Below the pieces are notes generated by a model that was not told the DNA's origin, ran no database searches, and saw only the letters and a program-made list of their open reading frames with translations. The translations under genes and the position numbers were made by a program. From an uncultured Bacteroidales bacterium (GTDB taxonomy: Bacteria; Bacteroidota; Bacteroidia; Bacteroidales; UBA932), in the NCBI GenBank assembly GCA_910585445.1, contig CAJUEK010000003.1:52135-116134 (forward strand): DNA of 64,000 nucleotides, in the 5' to 3' direction. This document shows, piece by piece, positions 7,762 through 16,553 of this stretch. Position 1 is the stretch's first letter; every line of letters begins with the position of its first letter.

Positions 7762-10161
7762 TTATTCGTTCCTGAGCGCATCGACAGGGTCTGACAGGAC
7801 TGCGGAAAGGCTCCGTAAAGTCACTACGGCGCATGTGACTGCCAGGACGGCTGCGAGGGCAAGTGCGAAAACCCACCAGTACACAGGCATCCTGTAGGCG
7901 AATCCCTTGAGATAGGCATCTGTTACGAAATAGCTTAGAGGGGCCGCAATGGCGAAGCATACAAGGACTATCTTTATGAACTTCATGTTGAACATTGCGA
8001 GAACGTCCCCGATTCCGGCTCCGTTGACACGTCTGATTCCTATTTCCTTGCGCCTGTGTTCGGCATCGAACATGACAAGTCCGAACACTCCCATAAGAGA
8101 AATCATGATGGCAAGGGCCGTGAACAGCAGGATGATGCGCGATGTGCTTTTTTCCTTGGCGTACTGCGAGTCAAGCCTGCTGTCAAAGAATCTTACGTCA
8201 ATCTCATCCTCTTCCACGGAAGGGTCAATCTCATGAAACACGGACCTGATGTGGCTGAAGACTGCCGGAATGTCTGCGTTTTCTGCTGTCCTGACATATA
8301 GTGTGCTGTATGATTTCCAGTTGTTCTTTCCGAAAATGTACAGTGCGAAAGGCTGCACTTCCGATTCGAGGGACTTGTAGTTGAAGTTTTTGCAGAAACC
8401 TGCAATCTCCGTATCTCCCTGGTGACCCGACATCTTGTCTTCGAGAGTCAGTCTGAATTTGTCGCGTGCAGCCTCATTGAATATATAGACTCCTTTCTCG
8501 CTGCTCTCGTCCGCTTCCGTGAAATCACGCCCTTCGACAATATCGATTCCCATGAACCTCAGGAAGTCCCAGCTGATCGGATAGCACTGAAAATTGATTT
8601 GCTCTCCCTTGAACTCCCGTCCCCAGCCCATTCTCATAGGTGCCACTATGCTTCCGCTGGCCCATGTGACATCTTTGATTGCAGGGTTTGACTTTAGCAT
8701 GGAGGTGCACTCCTTCCGTGCCTCAGACACTCTCCATGTCGTAGTTACCTCAAGCAGCCGGCTCTTGTTGAAGCCCATGTCATAATGCAGCATATATGAG
8801 CGCTGCATGCTTATGAAACTTGCGCATATTATCAGGCTTATGGAAGTCACGAACTGGAACCCGATAAGGCCTGTCCTGAATGCCTTGCCTTTTGAAACTG
8901 AGCCGAATGAGCCTTTTAGGGCAAAAGCTGGGGAGAATGACGTGAGATATAGGGCCGGATAAATGCTTGTGATAACGCCGAGCACAAGGGCGAGCGATAC
9001 TGTCGCCGCTGCAATCGGCAGATTGTCCGGCAGGGAAGTTCCGCTGCTGATGAGAGAGGCAAGTGTGCTGCCTGAAAACATCTTCACGAGGATTCCGGCC
9101 AGCACAAGCGATGCCGTAACCATTGCCACGGATTCCATGACGGTTGCCGCCACAAGAGATGAGCGTGAGGCGCCGAGTATTTTTCTTGTGTTGACGCTCT
9201 TGAGCCTTACGGGGACAAGTGCGAAGAAGAAGTTTATGAAATTGATGAAAGTTATGGCCAGCACAAGTATGGCTATGGCCAGCAGACTCAATGTAGTGGT
9301 CCTGTTGCCGCTCTTTCCGATAGTGCTTGTCACATTTCTTGAAAAGTAGAGATCCTCAATCGGAAACAGCCTGCATGTCATTTTGCTGAGCGTCTCGTCC
9401 ATGTCCTCGTATGAGCGGTAATTCCCGTTCCCGGCTCCGTCCTTATATATCTCATCACGTATTCTTTCGAAGGCCAGCCTTTCAAATTCCTCCTTGTCCT
9501 GCGGGGAACGCAGTTTGACGAAATATATGTAGCTCCACTCATTATAATTCCAGCGGCATTCGTCACCGAGATTCACAATGGAGCCGAATTGGTACAGGTC
9601 GCTGTTTGACGGCATGTCCTTGAATACAGCAGCTACGCTGACATGGCTCATGTTTCCATCACTGTCTTTCCAGTAAAGTGTCGAGCCTGCGCCAAGACCG
9701 AACTTCTTTGCATTCGATTCGGATATGGCTATTTCGTTGTCTCCGAGCGATTTGCCGAACGAGCCTTCGGACGCTTCAAAGCCGAATGTCCCGATGAAAC
9801 CGGAAGACACCCTGCTTTTATTGAGTACGATTTTGTTGCTGCCAGCCTCGTCCGTATAGAAATCGGTCTCTTCCTGTATGCACCAGCAGCATCCTCCGCT
9901 TTCTACGCACGGAAGACTCGTGATTATGTCTTCCCAAAACGGGCGTGCCGTATATGTCATGTATCTGCTTTCGTCATACCAGTCCGGCAGTGCCAATACG
10001 TATATGCGTTCGGAGTCCTTTATCTTCCTGTTGTATCCCAAATCGTGCACAATCTGCACAAGTATGAGATACATGGCGGCAAAGGCCATGGCCATTCCGA
10101 CAATGTTAAGGACTGATGATGTCAGGGAGCCTTTCCCTGACCTGAATATCTTGTTTGCCAT
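7762..10161 (-). CDS. ABC transporter permease (FtsX/MacB family)
   Basis: A 799-residue permease and the last gene of the efflux operon. A first membrane helix lies at about residues 15-38, followed by a large MacB_PCD-like periplasmic domain, a three-helix FtsX block around 285-400, a second periplasmic domain, and a final FtsX block near the C terminus ending 'DPVDALRNE', a typical family end. Such permeases work with a LolD/MacB-type ATPase in mechanotransmission rather than classic transport. The ATG start (MANKIFRSGKGS) is preferred over a GTG 27 bases upstream. It begins 31 bases after the ATPase gene. Confidence 0.88.
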   Translation of the reverse strand: MANKIFRSGKGSLTSSVLNIVGMAMAFAAMYLILVQIVHDLGYNRKIKDSERIYVLALPDWYDESRYMTYTARPFWEDIITSLPCVESGGCCWCIQEETDFYTDEAGSNKIVLNKSRVSSGFIGTFGFEASEGSFGKSLGDNEIAISESNAKKFGLGAGSTLYWKDSDGNMSHVSVAAVFKDMPSNSDLYQFGSIVNLGDECRWNYNEWSYIYFVKLRSPQDKEEFERLAFERIRDEIYKDGAGNGNYRSYEDMDETLSKMTCRLFPIEDLYFSRNVTSTIGKSGNRTTTLSLLAIAILVLAITFINFINFFFALVPVRLKSVNTRKILGASRSSLVAATVMESVAMVTASLVLAGILVKMFSGSTLASLISSGTSLPDNLPIAAATVSLALVLGVITSIYPALYLTSFSPAFALKGSFGSVSKGKAFRTGLIGFQFVTSISLIICASFISMQRSYMLHYDMGFNKSRLLEVTTTWRVSEARKECTSMLKSNPAIKDVTWASGSIVAPMRMGWGREFKGEQINFQCYPISWDFLRFMGIDIVEGRDFTEADESSEKGVYIFNEAARDKFRLTLEDKMSGHQGDTEIAGFCKNFNYKSLESEVQPFALYIFGKNNWKSYSTLYVRTAENADIPAVFSHIRSVFHEIDPSVEEDEIDVRFFDSRLDSQYAKEKSTSRIILLFTALAIMISLMGVFGLVMFDAEHRRKEIGIRRVNGAGIGDVLAMFNMKFIKIVLVCFAIAAPLSYFVTDAYLKGFAYRMPVYWWVFALALAAVLAVTCAVVTLRSLSAVLSDPVDALRNE

Positions 10162-10192
10162 TTCGCTTGTTTTTCCTATGCGCACCAATGCT

Positions 10193-10873
10193 TTAAAGTT
10201 CGTTCTTCACGTCACTTACAATATGGCCGTCGAAGAGATTTATTGTCCTGTGAGCCATAGCTGCGTCCTTCTGGGAGTGGGTCACCATAACGATGGTCGT
10301 GCCTTCCGCATTGAGTTCGCTAAGCAGTTCCATGACCTCTTTTCCGTTCTTCGAGTCGAGGTTTCCTGTCGGCTCGTCCGCGAGAATGAGCTTTGGATTT
10401 GATACTACCGCTCGTGCGATGGCCACTCTCTGCTGCTGTCCTCCCGAGAGCTGCTGCGGAAAATGCTGTGCGCGGTGGCTTATGTTCATTCTCTTGAGCA
10501 TTTCAGTGACGCGCCTCTTTCTCTCTGCCGCGTTCATGTCAAGGTAGCGCAGCGGAAGCTCGACGTTCTCATATACATTCAGCTCGTCTATAAGATTGAA
10601 GCTCTGGAACACGAATCCTATGTTGCCTTTGCGGAACTTTGTCCTTTCTCTTTCCTTCAGTCCGGCCACTTCCTCACCGATAAGCATATAGCTTCCTTCT
10701 GTCGGGTTGTCAAGAAGGCCGAGGATGTTCAGGAGCGTGGACTTTCCGCATCCTGACGGACCCATTATGGCCACAAATTCGCCTTCTGAGATTTCAAAGG
10801 ACACCTTGTCCAATGCTGTAGTTTCGATTTCTTCCGTGCGGAATACTTTGCTGAGGTTGGTTACTTTAATCAT
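10193..10873 (-). CDS. ABC transporter ATP-binding protein (MacB/LolD type)
   Basis: A 226-residue ATPase with Walker A 'GPSGCGKST', the Q loop 'GFVFQSFNL', the signature 'LSGGQQQRVAIARA', Walker B 'LILADEPTGN' and the switch His in 'MVTHSQ'. It is the energising subunit for the two flanking FtsX permeases. The start MIKVTNLSKVF follows an A-rich stretch; an alternative ATG at 10903 overlaps the upstream permease's stop codon (TAATG) and would add ten polar residues. The coupling through either start makes it part of the operon. Confidence 0.92.
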   Translation of the reverse strand: MIKVTNLSKVFRTEEIETTALDKVSFEISEGEFVAIMGPSGCGKSTLLNILGLLDNPTEGSYMLIGEEVAGLKERERTKFRKGNIGFVFQSFNLIDELNVYENVELPLRYLDMNAAERKRRVTEMLKRMNISHRAQHFPQQLSGGQQQRVAIARAVVSNPKLILADEPTGNLDSKNGKEVMELLSELNAEGTTIVMVTHSQKDAAMAHRTINLFDGHIVSDVKNEL

Positions 10874-10902
10874 ATTGTTTCTTTTTGAATTATTTGTCGT
10901 CA

Positions 10903-13257
10903 TTATTCGTTCTTCAATGATTCTACCGGGTTGCTGCGCGATATCTTTAGGCTGTTGAGCACAGCGCAGGCTATTACAAGCATCATTATGAAGATGTCCG
11001 CAAGGATGAAGTACCATGGAGAGAGTGCTATCTTTTCGGAGAAGTTCTTCAGCCAGAGTGTTGAGGCGAAATATGCTCCGGCATTTCCGATTATCAGGGC
11101 CGGTATGCTAAGTTTCGTGATTTCAGTCACATAGATGCCTATGATTTCCCTTACGGAAGCTCCGTTTATCTTGCGCACTGCCATCTCCTTGCTTCTGCGC
11201 TGCGACTCGTCATGCACATATCCGACAAGTCCGAACAGGGCTATGATAATGGAGACGGCGCATCCTGCCATTACCGTGTTCCTCATTTTCCTTTCGTCCG
11301 AATAAGCCTCGCGCATAGAGTCCCTATATGCCTTCACTTCTATCTCCTTGTTTTCTATCCTTGCCTGGATTGACTCTTCTACGCGTGCAATCATTTCCGT
11401 TGATACCTCTGATACCTTGATTGCCATAAAATTCAAGGATGTTGAGCCGGTCTCGCCGAGGAACTTGATGCTTGCACGGGTATCCTGGTTGGTCAGTGTG
11501 TTTATCCTGTAGTCTTTATATACTCCGCTCACTGTAAAGGCATCTTCAGCATTCCTGCTGTGTTCGGTGATTTGAATCTGTTTCCCGACAGCTCCGTCAC
11601 TCCAGTCCTGGAACTCCATCATCTTATTCACAAAGCTCTCGCTGACGGCCACTTCGGAAGCGGTCCGGGGATATCTGCCCTCAATAAAAGGAATCTCAAG
11701 CATTTCGAAAAGCCCCGCGCTTCCCTCATATTGGTCGGCGATGTTGAACAGCTCTTCCTTATTCCCGTCCTTCATCTGAAATATGTTGTTTCCGGAGCTG
11801 TAGTCCAGAGGAAGGCTGTATGACATCTGCACGTCAAGTACCCCCGGTATTGCCTTCAAATCATCAATGATTCCCTGATGCGTACTGTGGTCTGTGCCAG
11901 TGAGAGGTGTCCACAGCAGATTCCTGTACTCATATCCGGGCTTGTCGTTGACCGCTTTTCCGTATTGCGCGCTGATTACGCACATAAGCGTCAGGAGCAA
12001 TGAGCATATTCCTATCTGGACAAAAAGAAGCCCGAGTTTCCAAATCCGCTTGTTCTCACGGCTGTTTCTTATCGCTGACCCTGCGGGAATCCTTGAATAA
12101 AGGTGGCCCGGCACAACGGCGGCTGTCAGGAAGACTGCTGTAAGCACGCAGGCAGCTGTGATATAGGTTTCTCTGACAAGAAGGGCATCTAGGGGAACTC
12201 CTGTGATATCCTCTGTCACTGGCTTGAGTGCCAGGATTATGAGTGCAGCTGCAGCCAGTGCCGCTGCCATATCGGCTGCCGCTTCCTTGCACATGAGCCA
12301 ATAAATGTTTTCTCTTGCGGCGCCATAGCATTTCCTTATGCCCATTTCCCTGGACCTTTTGACTATTGCCGAAACCGACATGAGTATATAGTTCAGAAGC
12401 GAAATCAGGATAAGCAGACCTGCCACCACTGACAGGATTATCATCATGTTCCTTACACGTGCCAAGGAAGTGTATGCTCCTGTAAGAGGAGACAGGAAAT
12501 AATGGATGTCGTTTCCTGATGTCCGGGCATTCTCAATCACTTCGGGAGGGTAGTTCTTCTCCTGCATTAGCCTGATTGCCGGTGCGAGCATATCCGGGTC
12601 AGTCCCGTCTGCCAGCCTGACGAATCCTCTGTAACGGTCGTTGCCTATCCAGTTTCCGGTGCTGGTGCTGTTTAGGCTTTCCATGGATACAAGGACATCT
12701 TTCCGGAGCGAACAATTATATGGGAAGTCCTTGAAGACCCCTGCCACAAATATCTTGAATTGAGGCAATTCCTCGTTTGCGATGATTTTTCCGATGGCCT
12801 TGTCAATGCCGCCGAGTTTTTCTGCAAAACTTTCCGATACCATTGCGCTGCCGGCATCAGCAAGCACTTTCTTGGGGTCGCCCACAAGAATCTCCGTGTC
12901 GAAGACATCAAAGAAACAGGTGTCTGCGGATATTATTGAGCCTTTTATGACATTCCTGTCCTCGTCCATGAATTTGTCGCTGTTGAAAAGGAAGGTATAT
13001 CTCGTGGCGACATCCACACCGGGCACATGGTTCCTGAATCCCGGAGCTATGGCACCTGAAGTATTGTCATATTCATGCGCCTCCCCGTTCAGCGTATAGA
13101 GGGTTCGTATCCTGTATATCTGCTCCGGGTTTGCATAACATGTGTCGTGGCTCTTCTCATAGCACACTTTCGCTATCAGTATAAGTCCGATTGCCACTCC
13201 GGTGCCGAGTGACAGGGCTTTTATTGCAGTTTCTTTCAGTTTCATTTTTATGGTCAT
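10903..13257 (-). CDS. ABC transporter permease (FtsX/MacB family), second copy
   Basis: A 784-residue permease with an N-terminal membrane helix (about 13-28), a periplasmic domain with the recurring 'EKLGG..KAIGK' pattern, a first FtsX block around 270-390, a second periplasmic region and a closing FtsX block ending 'NPVESLKNE'. It shares this layout with the permease at the operon's end but is clearly diverged, so the exporter is probably a heterodimer or two exporters sharing one ATPase. A second Met four codons in is an equally good start. Its stop overlaps the alternative ATPase start by one base. Confidence 0.87.
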   Translation of the reverse strand: MTIKMKLKETAIKALSLGTGVAIGLILIAKVCYEKSHDTCYANPEQIYRIRTLYTLNGEAHEYDNTSGAIAPGFRNHVPGVDVATRYTFLFNSDKFMDEDRNVIKGSIISADTCFFDVFDTEILVGDPKKVLADAGSAMVSESFAEKLGGIDKAIGKIIANEELPQFKIFVAGVFKDFPYNCSLRKDVLVSMESLNSTSTGNWIGNDRYRGFVRLADGTDPDMLAPAIRLMQEKNYPPEVIENARTSGNDIHYFLSPLTGAYTSLARVRNMMIILSVVAGLLILISLLNYILMSVSAIVKRSREMGIRKCYGAARENIYWLMCKEAAADMAAALAAAALIILALKPVTEDITGVPLDALLVRETYITAACVLTAVFLTAAVVPGHLYSRIPAGSAIRNSRENKRIWKLGLLFVQIGICSLLLTLMCVISAQYGKAVNDKPGYEYRNLLWTPLTGTDHSTHQGIIDDLKAIPGVLDVQMSYSLPLDYSSGNNIFQMKDGNKEELFNIADQYEGSAGLFEMLEIPFIEGRYPRTASEVAVSESFVNKMMEFQDWSDGAVGKQIQITEHSRNAEDAFTVSGVYKDYRINTLTNQDTRASIKFLGETGSTSLNFMAIKVSEVSTEMIARVEESIQARIENKEIEVKAYRDSMREAYSDERKMRNTVMAGCAVSIIIALFGLVGYVHDESQRRSKEMAVRKINGASVREIIGIYVTEITKLSIPALIIGNAGAYFASTLWLKNFSEKIALSPWYFILADIFIMMLVIACAVLNSLKISRSNPVESLKNE

Positions 13258-13316
13258 TTATTGTGTCTGCTTCCGTTTGCCGGCGTGTTTTCATATGCTT
13301 TTGCCCCTGGAACGGC

Positions 13317-13346
13317 AGTGGCAGATAATTGATAGTGGCAGATAAT
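13317..13346. repeat. Short tandem repeat between efflux genes
   Basis: The 13-mer AGTGGCAGATAAT occurs twice with a 17-base period, followed by a partial third CGGCAGTG. It lies in the gap between the membrane fusion protein gene and the permease gene. No function can be assigned. Confidence 0.4.
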
Positions 13347-13362
13347 CGGCAGTGTACGGTAA

Positions 13363-14619
13363 TCAGAATACCAGCACGTCATTGTCCCCGAAGCTGTCAT
13401 ATCCTGATGTTATGACTTTTTCTCCGCTCTCCAGGCCTTCGAGCACCTCATAGAACTGCGGGTTCTGGCGTCCGATGCGGATTTCGCGCTTGACTGCCTT
13501 TCCGCCTTCCGGCGCTACGACATATATCCATTTTCCGCCTGTCTTCTGATAGAATGTGCCGCGCGGAATCAGTATGGCTTTCTCAGGTTGGCCGAGCTGG
13601 AGATTAAGATAATATGTCTGGCCTGTGCGGATGTTGGACGGCTGGGCTCCGCTGAATCTGAAGTCCGCCTTGAATTTTCCGTCACGCACCTCCGGATATA
13701 CTTTCCTGATGACGGCCTCATATGTCTCACTCTGGCGCTCAAAGGTTGCTTCCAGCCCTGATGAAACCCTGTCTATATAATGCTCGTCAATCATGGCGTC
13801 AATCTTATAGCTGTCGAGGTCGTTTATCTGGCCTATCTTGGTGCCGCTTGCGACTGACTGGCCGAGCACCACGTCCAAAAGTCCGAGCTCACCATTGATA
13901 GGGGACTTTATTGTAAGATTTTCCTTTCTGCGGCGTATCATCTGCATGTTGAGGCGCATGTTGTCAAGGCTTTCCTGCATCTGATTGATTTCCACGGCTC
14001 TGTACAGGCTGTCCTGGTATGCGCGTTCTGTGACAAGCGCCAGGCGTTTCTGTGCAAGTTCAAAGTCTTCCTTGGCCGTGAGGTATTCTTCACGTGCTAT
14101 AAGCTTGTCTGCATAGAGGGCTTCCTGCTGGCTGTACTTTCTTTCCAGACGCTTGACTTCCATCTCGAGCTGCAGCTTGTCCTGCATAACGCTCAGCCTC
14201 TGCTGTTCCATGGATATCATGGTGTTGCGCAGTATGTTTTCCTTTTCCGCCAGCTCAGCCTCGGAGTTGAGTATCTGAAGGTCAAGGTTTTCATTGCTGA
14301 GACGAAGTATCTCGTCTCCCTTGCGTACTTGTCCTCCTTCCTCTATTATGATTTCCTGGACTATGCCTCCCTCAAGCGGGCTTATCTGTATTGTTGTCAT
14401 TGGCTGCACTTGGCCGCTGATGCGTATGTAGTCGTTGAACTCTCCGCTTTTTACCTCATTGATTGTCAGCGTGTCCCTGTTGATTCTCAGTGTGCTGGAA
14501 TTGTCCCTGAGCACAAGCCACAATACGAATATGGCCATTATGGCTGCGAACCAGTAGGGGAGGGCTTTCTTCGTGAATGCTGCCGCTATGCCTTTTTTCT
14601 TTTCTATTATCTTGTCCAT
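13363..14619 (-). CDS. Membrane fusion protein (HlyD/MacA family)
   Basis: A 418-residue periplasmic adaptor with one N-terminal membrane helix (about residues 20-39). The biotinyl-lipoyl half-motifs are 'QISPLEGGIVQEIIIEEGGQVRKGDEI' near 78-105 and 'KSPINGELGLLDVVLGQSV' near 238-257, with a long charged coiled-coil hairpin between them (about 110-235). A beta-barrel domain follows. It should link the FtsX-type permeases in the inner membrane to the TolC-like channel encoded just upstream; the gap to that gene is 60 bases. Confidence 0.92.
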   Translation of the reverse strand: MDKIIEKKKGIAAAFTKKALPYWFAAIMAIFVLWLVLRDNSSTLRINRDTLTINEVKSGEFNDYIRISGQVQPMTTIQISPLEGGIVQEIIIEEGGQVRKGDEILRLSNENLDLQILNSEAELAEKENILRNTMISMEQQRLSVMQDKLQLEMEVKRLERKYSQQEALYADKLIAREEYLTAKEDFELAQKRLALVTERAYQDSLYRAVEINQMQESLDNMRLNMQMIRRRKENLTIKSPINGELGLLDVVLGQSVASGTKIGQINDLDSYKIDAMIDEHYIDRVSSGLEATFERQSETYEAVIRKVYPEVRDGKFKADFRFSGAQPSNIRTGQTYYLNLQLGQPEKAILIPRGTFYQKTGGKWIYVVAPEGGKAVKREIRIGRQNPQFYEVLEGLESGEKVITSGYDSFGDNDVLVF

Positions 14620-14679
14620 GTCGTTTGGTATGTTTTTGTTGCTGATGATATGTTTTTTCTGCTGATAATGTGCGTCCGG

Positions 14680-16188
14680 TTAATTTTCCCAGTCCTGGTC
14701 CTGGTATGCTATGCCGCTGTAATAACGTACGACACTGCGCTTGATTATGAACTGCAGGAGCGCATTGAGCCTTTCCGCATTGGCATTGAGCCAGTTGTCC
14801 GAGGCTTTCTGGAACTCCAGTGGTGAAATCAGGCCCTGCTCAAGCTTCTTGATATTCAGGTTGTATGCTTCCTCCTGCACATCCGAGAGGCGCTCCGCCT
14901 GAAGAAATGCCGCAATAGCCCCGTCCTTGTCCTGCACTGCTCTTGTCACTTCGTCTTCGATGTCGCGCAGGGTCTGCTCGTATTCCATTCCGCTCCGCAG
15001 GCATTGGTTCTTTTTCTGCTTGAGATTGTAAATGTTGCCGAGCCTGTTATATATGGGTATCGAAAGTGACACCTGTATATACTCTCCTCCATTGGTGCGG
15101 AGCTGTGTCATATATGGCTGCGGGACATAATTTGCCTGCCCTGGATAGGTGTAATAGCTTGTGGACCATCCGGCTGAGAGGGAAATTCTCGGAGCGAATC
15201 TCCACTTGGCTTTTTTCAGTTCGAATCTGGCTTTTTCCATTGTACCTCTGGCGATTGCCACTGCCGGGTTGCGGCTTGCGGCCATGGATGAAAACTCTGC
15301 CGGGTTTTCTTCTCTTTCTGCAATCATGCCGGCCTTTTCCTGCCCGGCAATATCCATGCATACGTCAAGAGGCTGGTCCAATGGCCATGACATCAGGTTT
15401 TTGAGGGTGAGCAGCGCGTCCTGATGCAAATTTGTGATGTTTACAAGCTTGTATTCCAAGTCAGCAAGGGCGGCCTGCATCTCTATGACGTCGGCATGGC
15501 CTTTCTGCCCAAGCTCTTCCTGTCTTGTGACAAGCAGAAGGGACTGCTCAGCGGTACGGGCCTGGCTTTCAATTATTTTACTCATGTTGCTGTAATATAC
15601 CACATTGCAGTATGCCTCTATGGTGGCAAGGCAAATCTCGTCAGCGAGCTGCTGTTCGCGTTCCTTTCCCATTTTTACGGATGTACGTGCTATGCGTATG
15701 TTGTTGACGGCCTCGAAACCGTTGAACAGGGTCATCTCTCCTGATATGGAGTAACCGTTGTTGAATGATGCGGTGGAGACGTACGTGTTGGTCTCGGGGT
15801 CAACAGAGCGGCCGAAGTTTGAGTATGCGTGGGTTCCTGCCGAGATGCCGGGCGTGAATGCCTGCAATATGGCCTGGATGCGGTTGTTGTTCTCGTCTTC
15901 CGTCAAGGTTTTCTGTGACTTGAGTTTCAGGGAATTGTCGAGTGCATATCGTATGCAATCCCTTATTGTCATGCTGTCGTGCTTGATTTCGTTCTGCTGG
16001 ATTGCCGGGCTGTCTTCCTGTTGTTCCTTATGGATTGCCGAGCTTCCATCCGACTGTGCCTTATGGGTAGCAGGGCTTTCTTCCAGTGCGTATGCCGTTG
16101 TCACGGCATGTGCCGCATTTGTGCCAATGAGCATGCTTGCTGCCAGCGCTGGGAGTATTTTGCCGATTCTTAATGTTGCCTTATTCAT
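14680..16188 (-). CDS. TolC-family outer membrane efflux protein
   Basis: A 502-residue protein with a signal peptide cleaved near residue 27 (after 'TNAAHA'), a 40-residue linker rich in repeated 'SPATHKAQ / SAIHKEQ / SPAIQQNE' units, then two OEP repeats. 'IRDCIRYALDNSLKLKSQ' marks the first helix pair and 'ASRNPAVAIARGTMEKARFELKKAKW' the second. It is the outer-membrane channel for the efflux system and the first gene of the operon. The repeated linker is unusual for TolC proteins and looks like a recent internal expansion. A sigma-54-like promoter lies 75-90 bases upstream. Confidence 0.9.
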   Translation of the reverse strand: MNKATLRIGKILPALAASMLIGTNAAHAVTTAYALEESPATHKAQSDGSSAIHKEQQEDSPAIQQNEIKHDSMTIRDCIRYALDNSLKLKSQKTLTEDENNNRIQAILQAFTPGISAGTHAYSNFGRSVDPETNTYVSTASFNNGYSISGEMTLFNGFEAVNNIRIARTSVKMGKEREQQLADEICLATIEAYCNVVYYSNMSKIIESQARTAEQSLLLVTRQEELGQKGHADVIEMQAALADLEYKLVNITNLHQDALLTLKNLMSWPLDQPLDVCMDIAGQEKAGMIAEREENPAEFSSMAASRNPAVAIARGTMEKARFELKKAKWRFAPRISLSAGWSTSYYTYPGQANYVPQPYMTQLRTNGGEYIQVSLSIPIYNRLGNIYNLKQKKNQCLRSGMEYEQTLRDIEDEVTRAVQDKDGAIAAFLQAERLSDVQEEAYNLNIKKLEQGLISPLEFQKASDNWLNANAERLNALLQFIIKRSVVRYYSGIAYQDQDWEN

Positions 16189-16262
16189 TACTTATGTCGT
16201 TATAGTCCTTGTTTTTTTGCCCGTTTTTCATGTCAGTTTTTGTACCGGGCCGCAGGACAATG

Positions 16263-16278
16263 AACATCTGCCGTGCCA
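16263..16278 (-). promoter_or_regulatory. Sigma-54-like promoter of the efflux operon
   Basis: Read on the minus strand the sequence is TGGCACGGCAGATGTT. It matches the -24 element TGGCACG fully and keeps the -12 G at the required spacing (ATGTT against TTGCW). Transcription would start near 16252, about 63 bases before the TolC gene. The NtrC-type activator encoded at 3023-4378 is the only sigma-54 activator seen in the window, so it is the natural candidate regulator. The -12 element is imperfect. Confidence 0.5.
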
Positions 16279-16383
16279 AAAGTTTTAAGGGCTTGATTTT
16301 TAATTGTTTGGCTTTTTGCTTTGAACGCGTTGTGTAAAGAATTTTTACAGTGAGTGTAAAATTCTTGTCCAATTTTTTCACCT

Positions 16384-16470
16384 CGTGGTATCCACCCGGA
16401 CTGGCATTTCTGTGGATGAAACGTTGTTTTCAGCTCTTCTATCCATCTCAAACCGGAATTTCATGGATAC
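16384..16470. repeat. Family D repeat (TATCCA/TGGATA), copy 1
   Basis: About 87 bases containing GGTATCCACCC, TGTGGATGAAACGTTGTTTT, CTATCCATC and GGAATTTCATGGATAC. Its reverse complement aligns along its whole length to 45930-46018 with roughly four in five bases identical. It lies in the 365-base gap between the efflux operon and the FAD oxidoreductase. Confidence 0.65.
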
Positions 16471-16553
16471 TTTTCCGTTGTTGTTCTTTGCGGGCGGGGC
16501 GGGGAGGTGGCGCGGATGTTGCCTAAGGCCCATGTCATTAAATTGAAAATGAT

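Noticed and set aside
10874..11017. N-terminal extension of the ABC ATPase
   Set aside because: The extra residues overlap the end of the upstream permease gene and have no ATPase homology.
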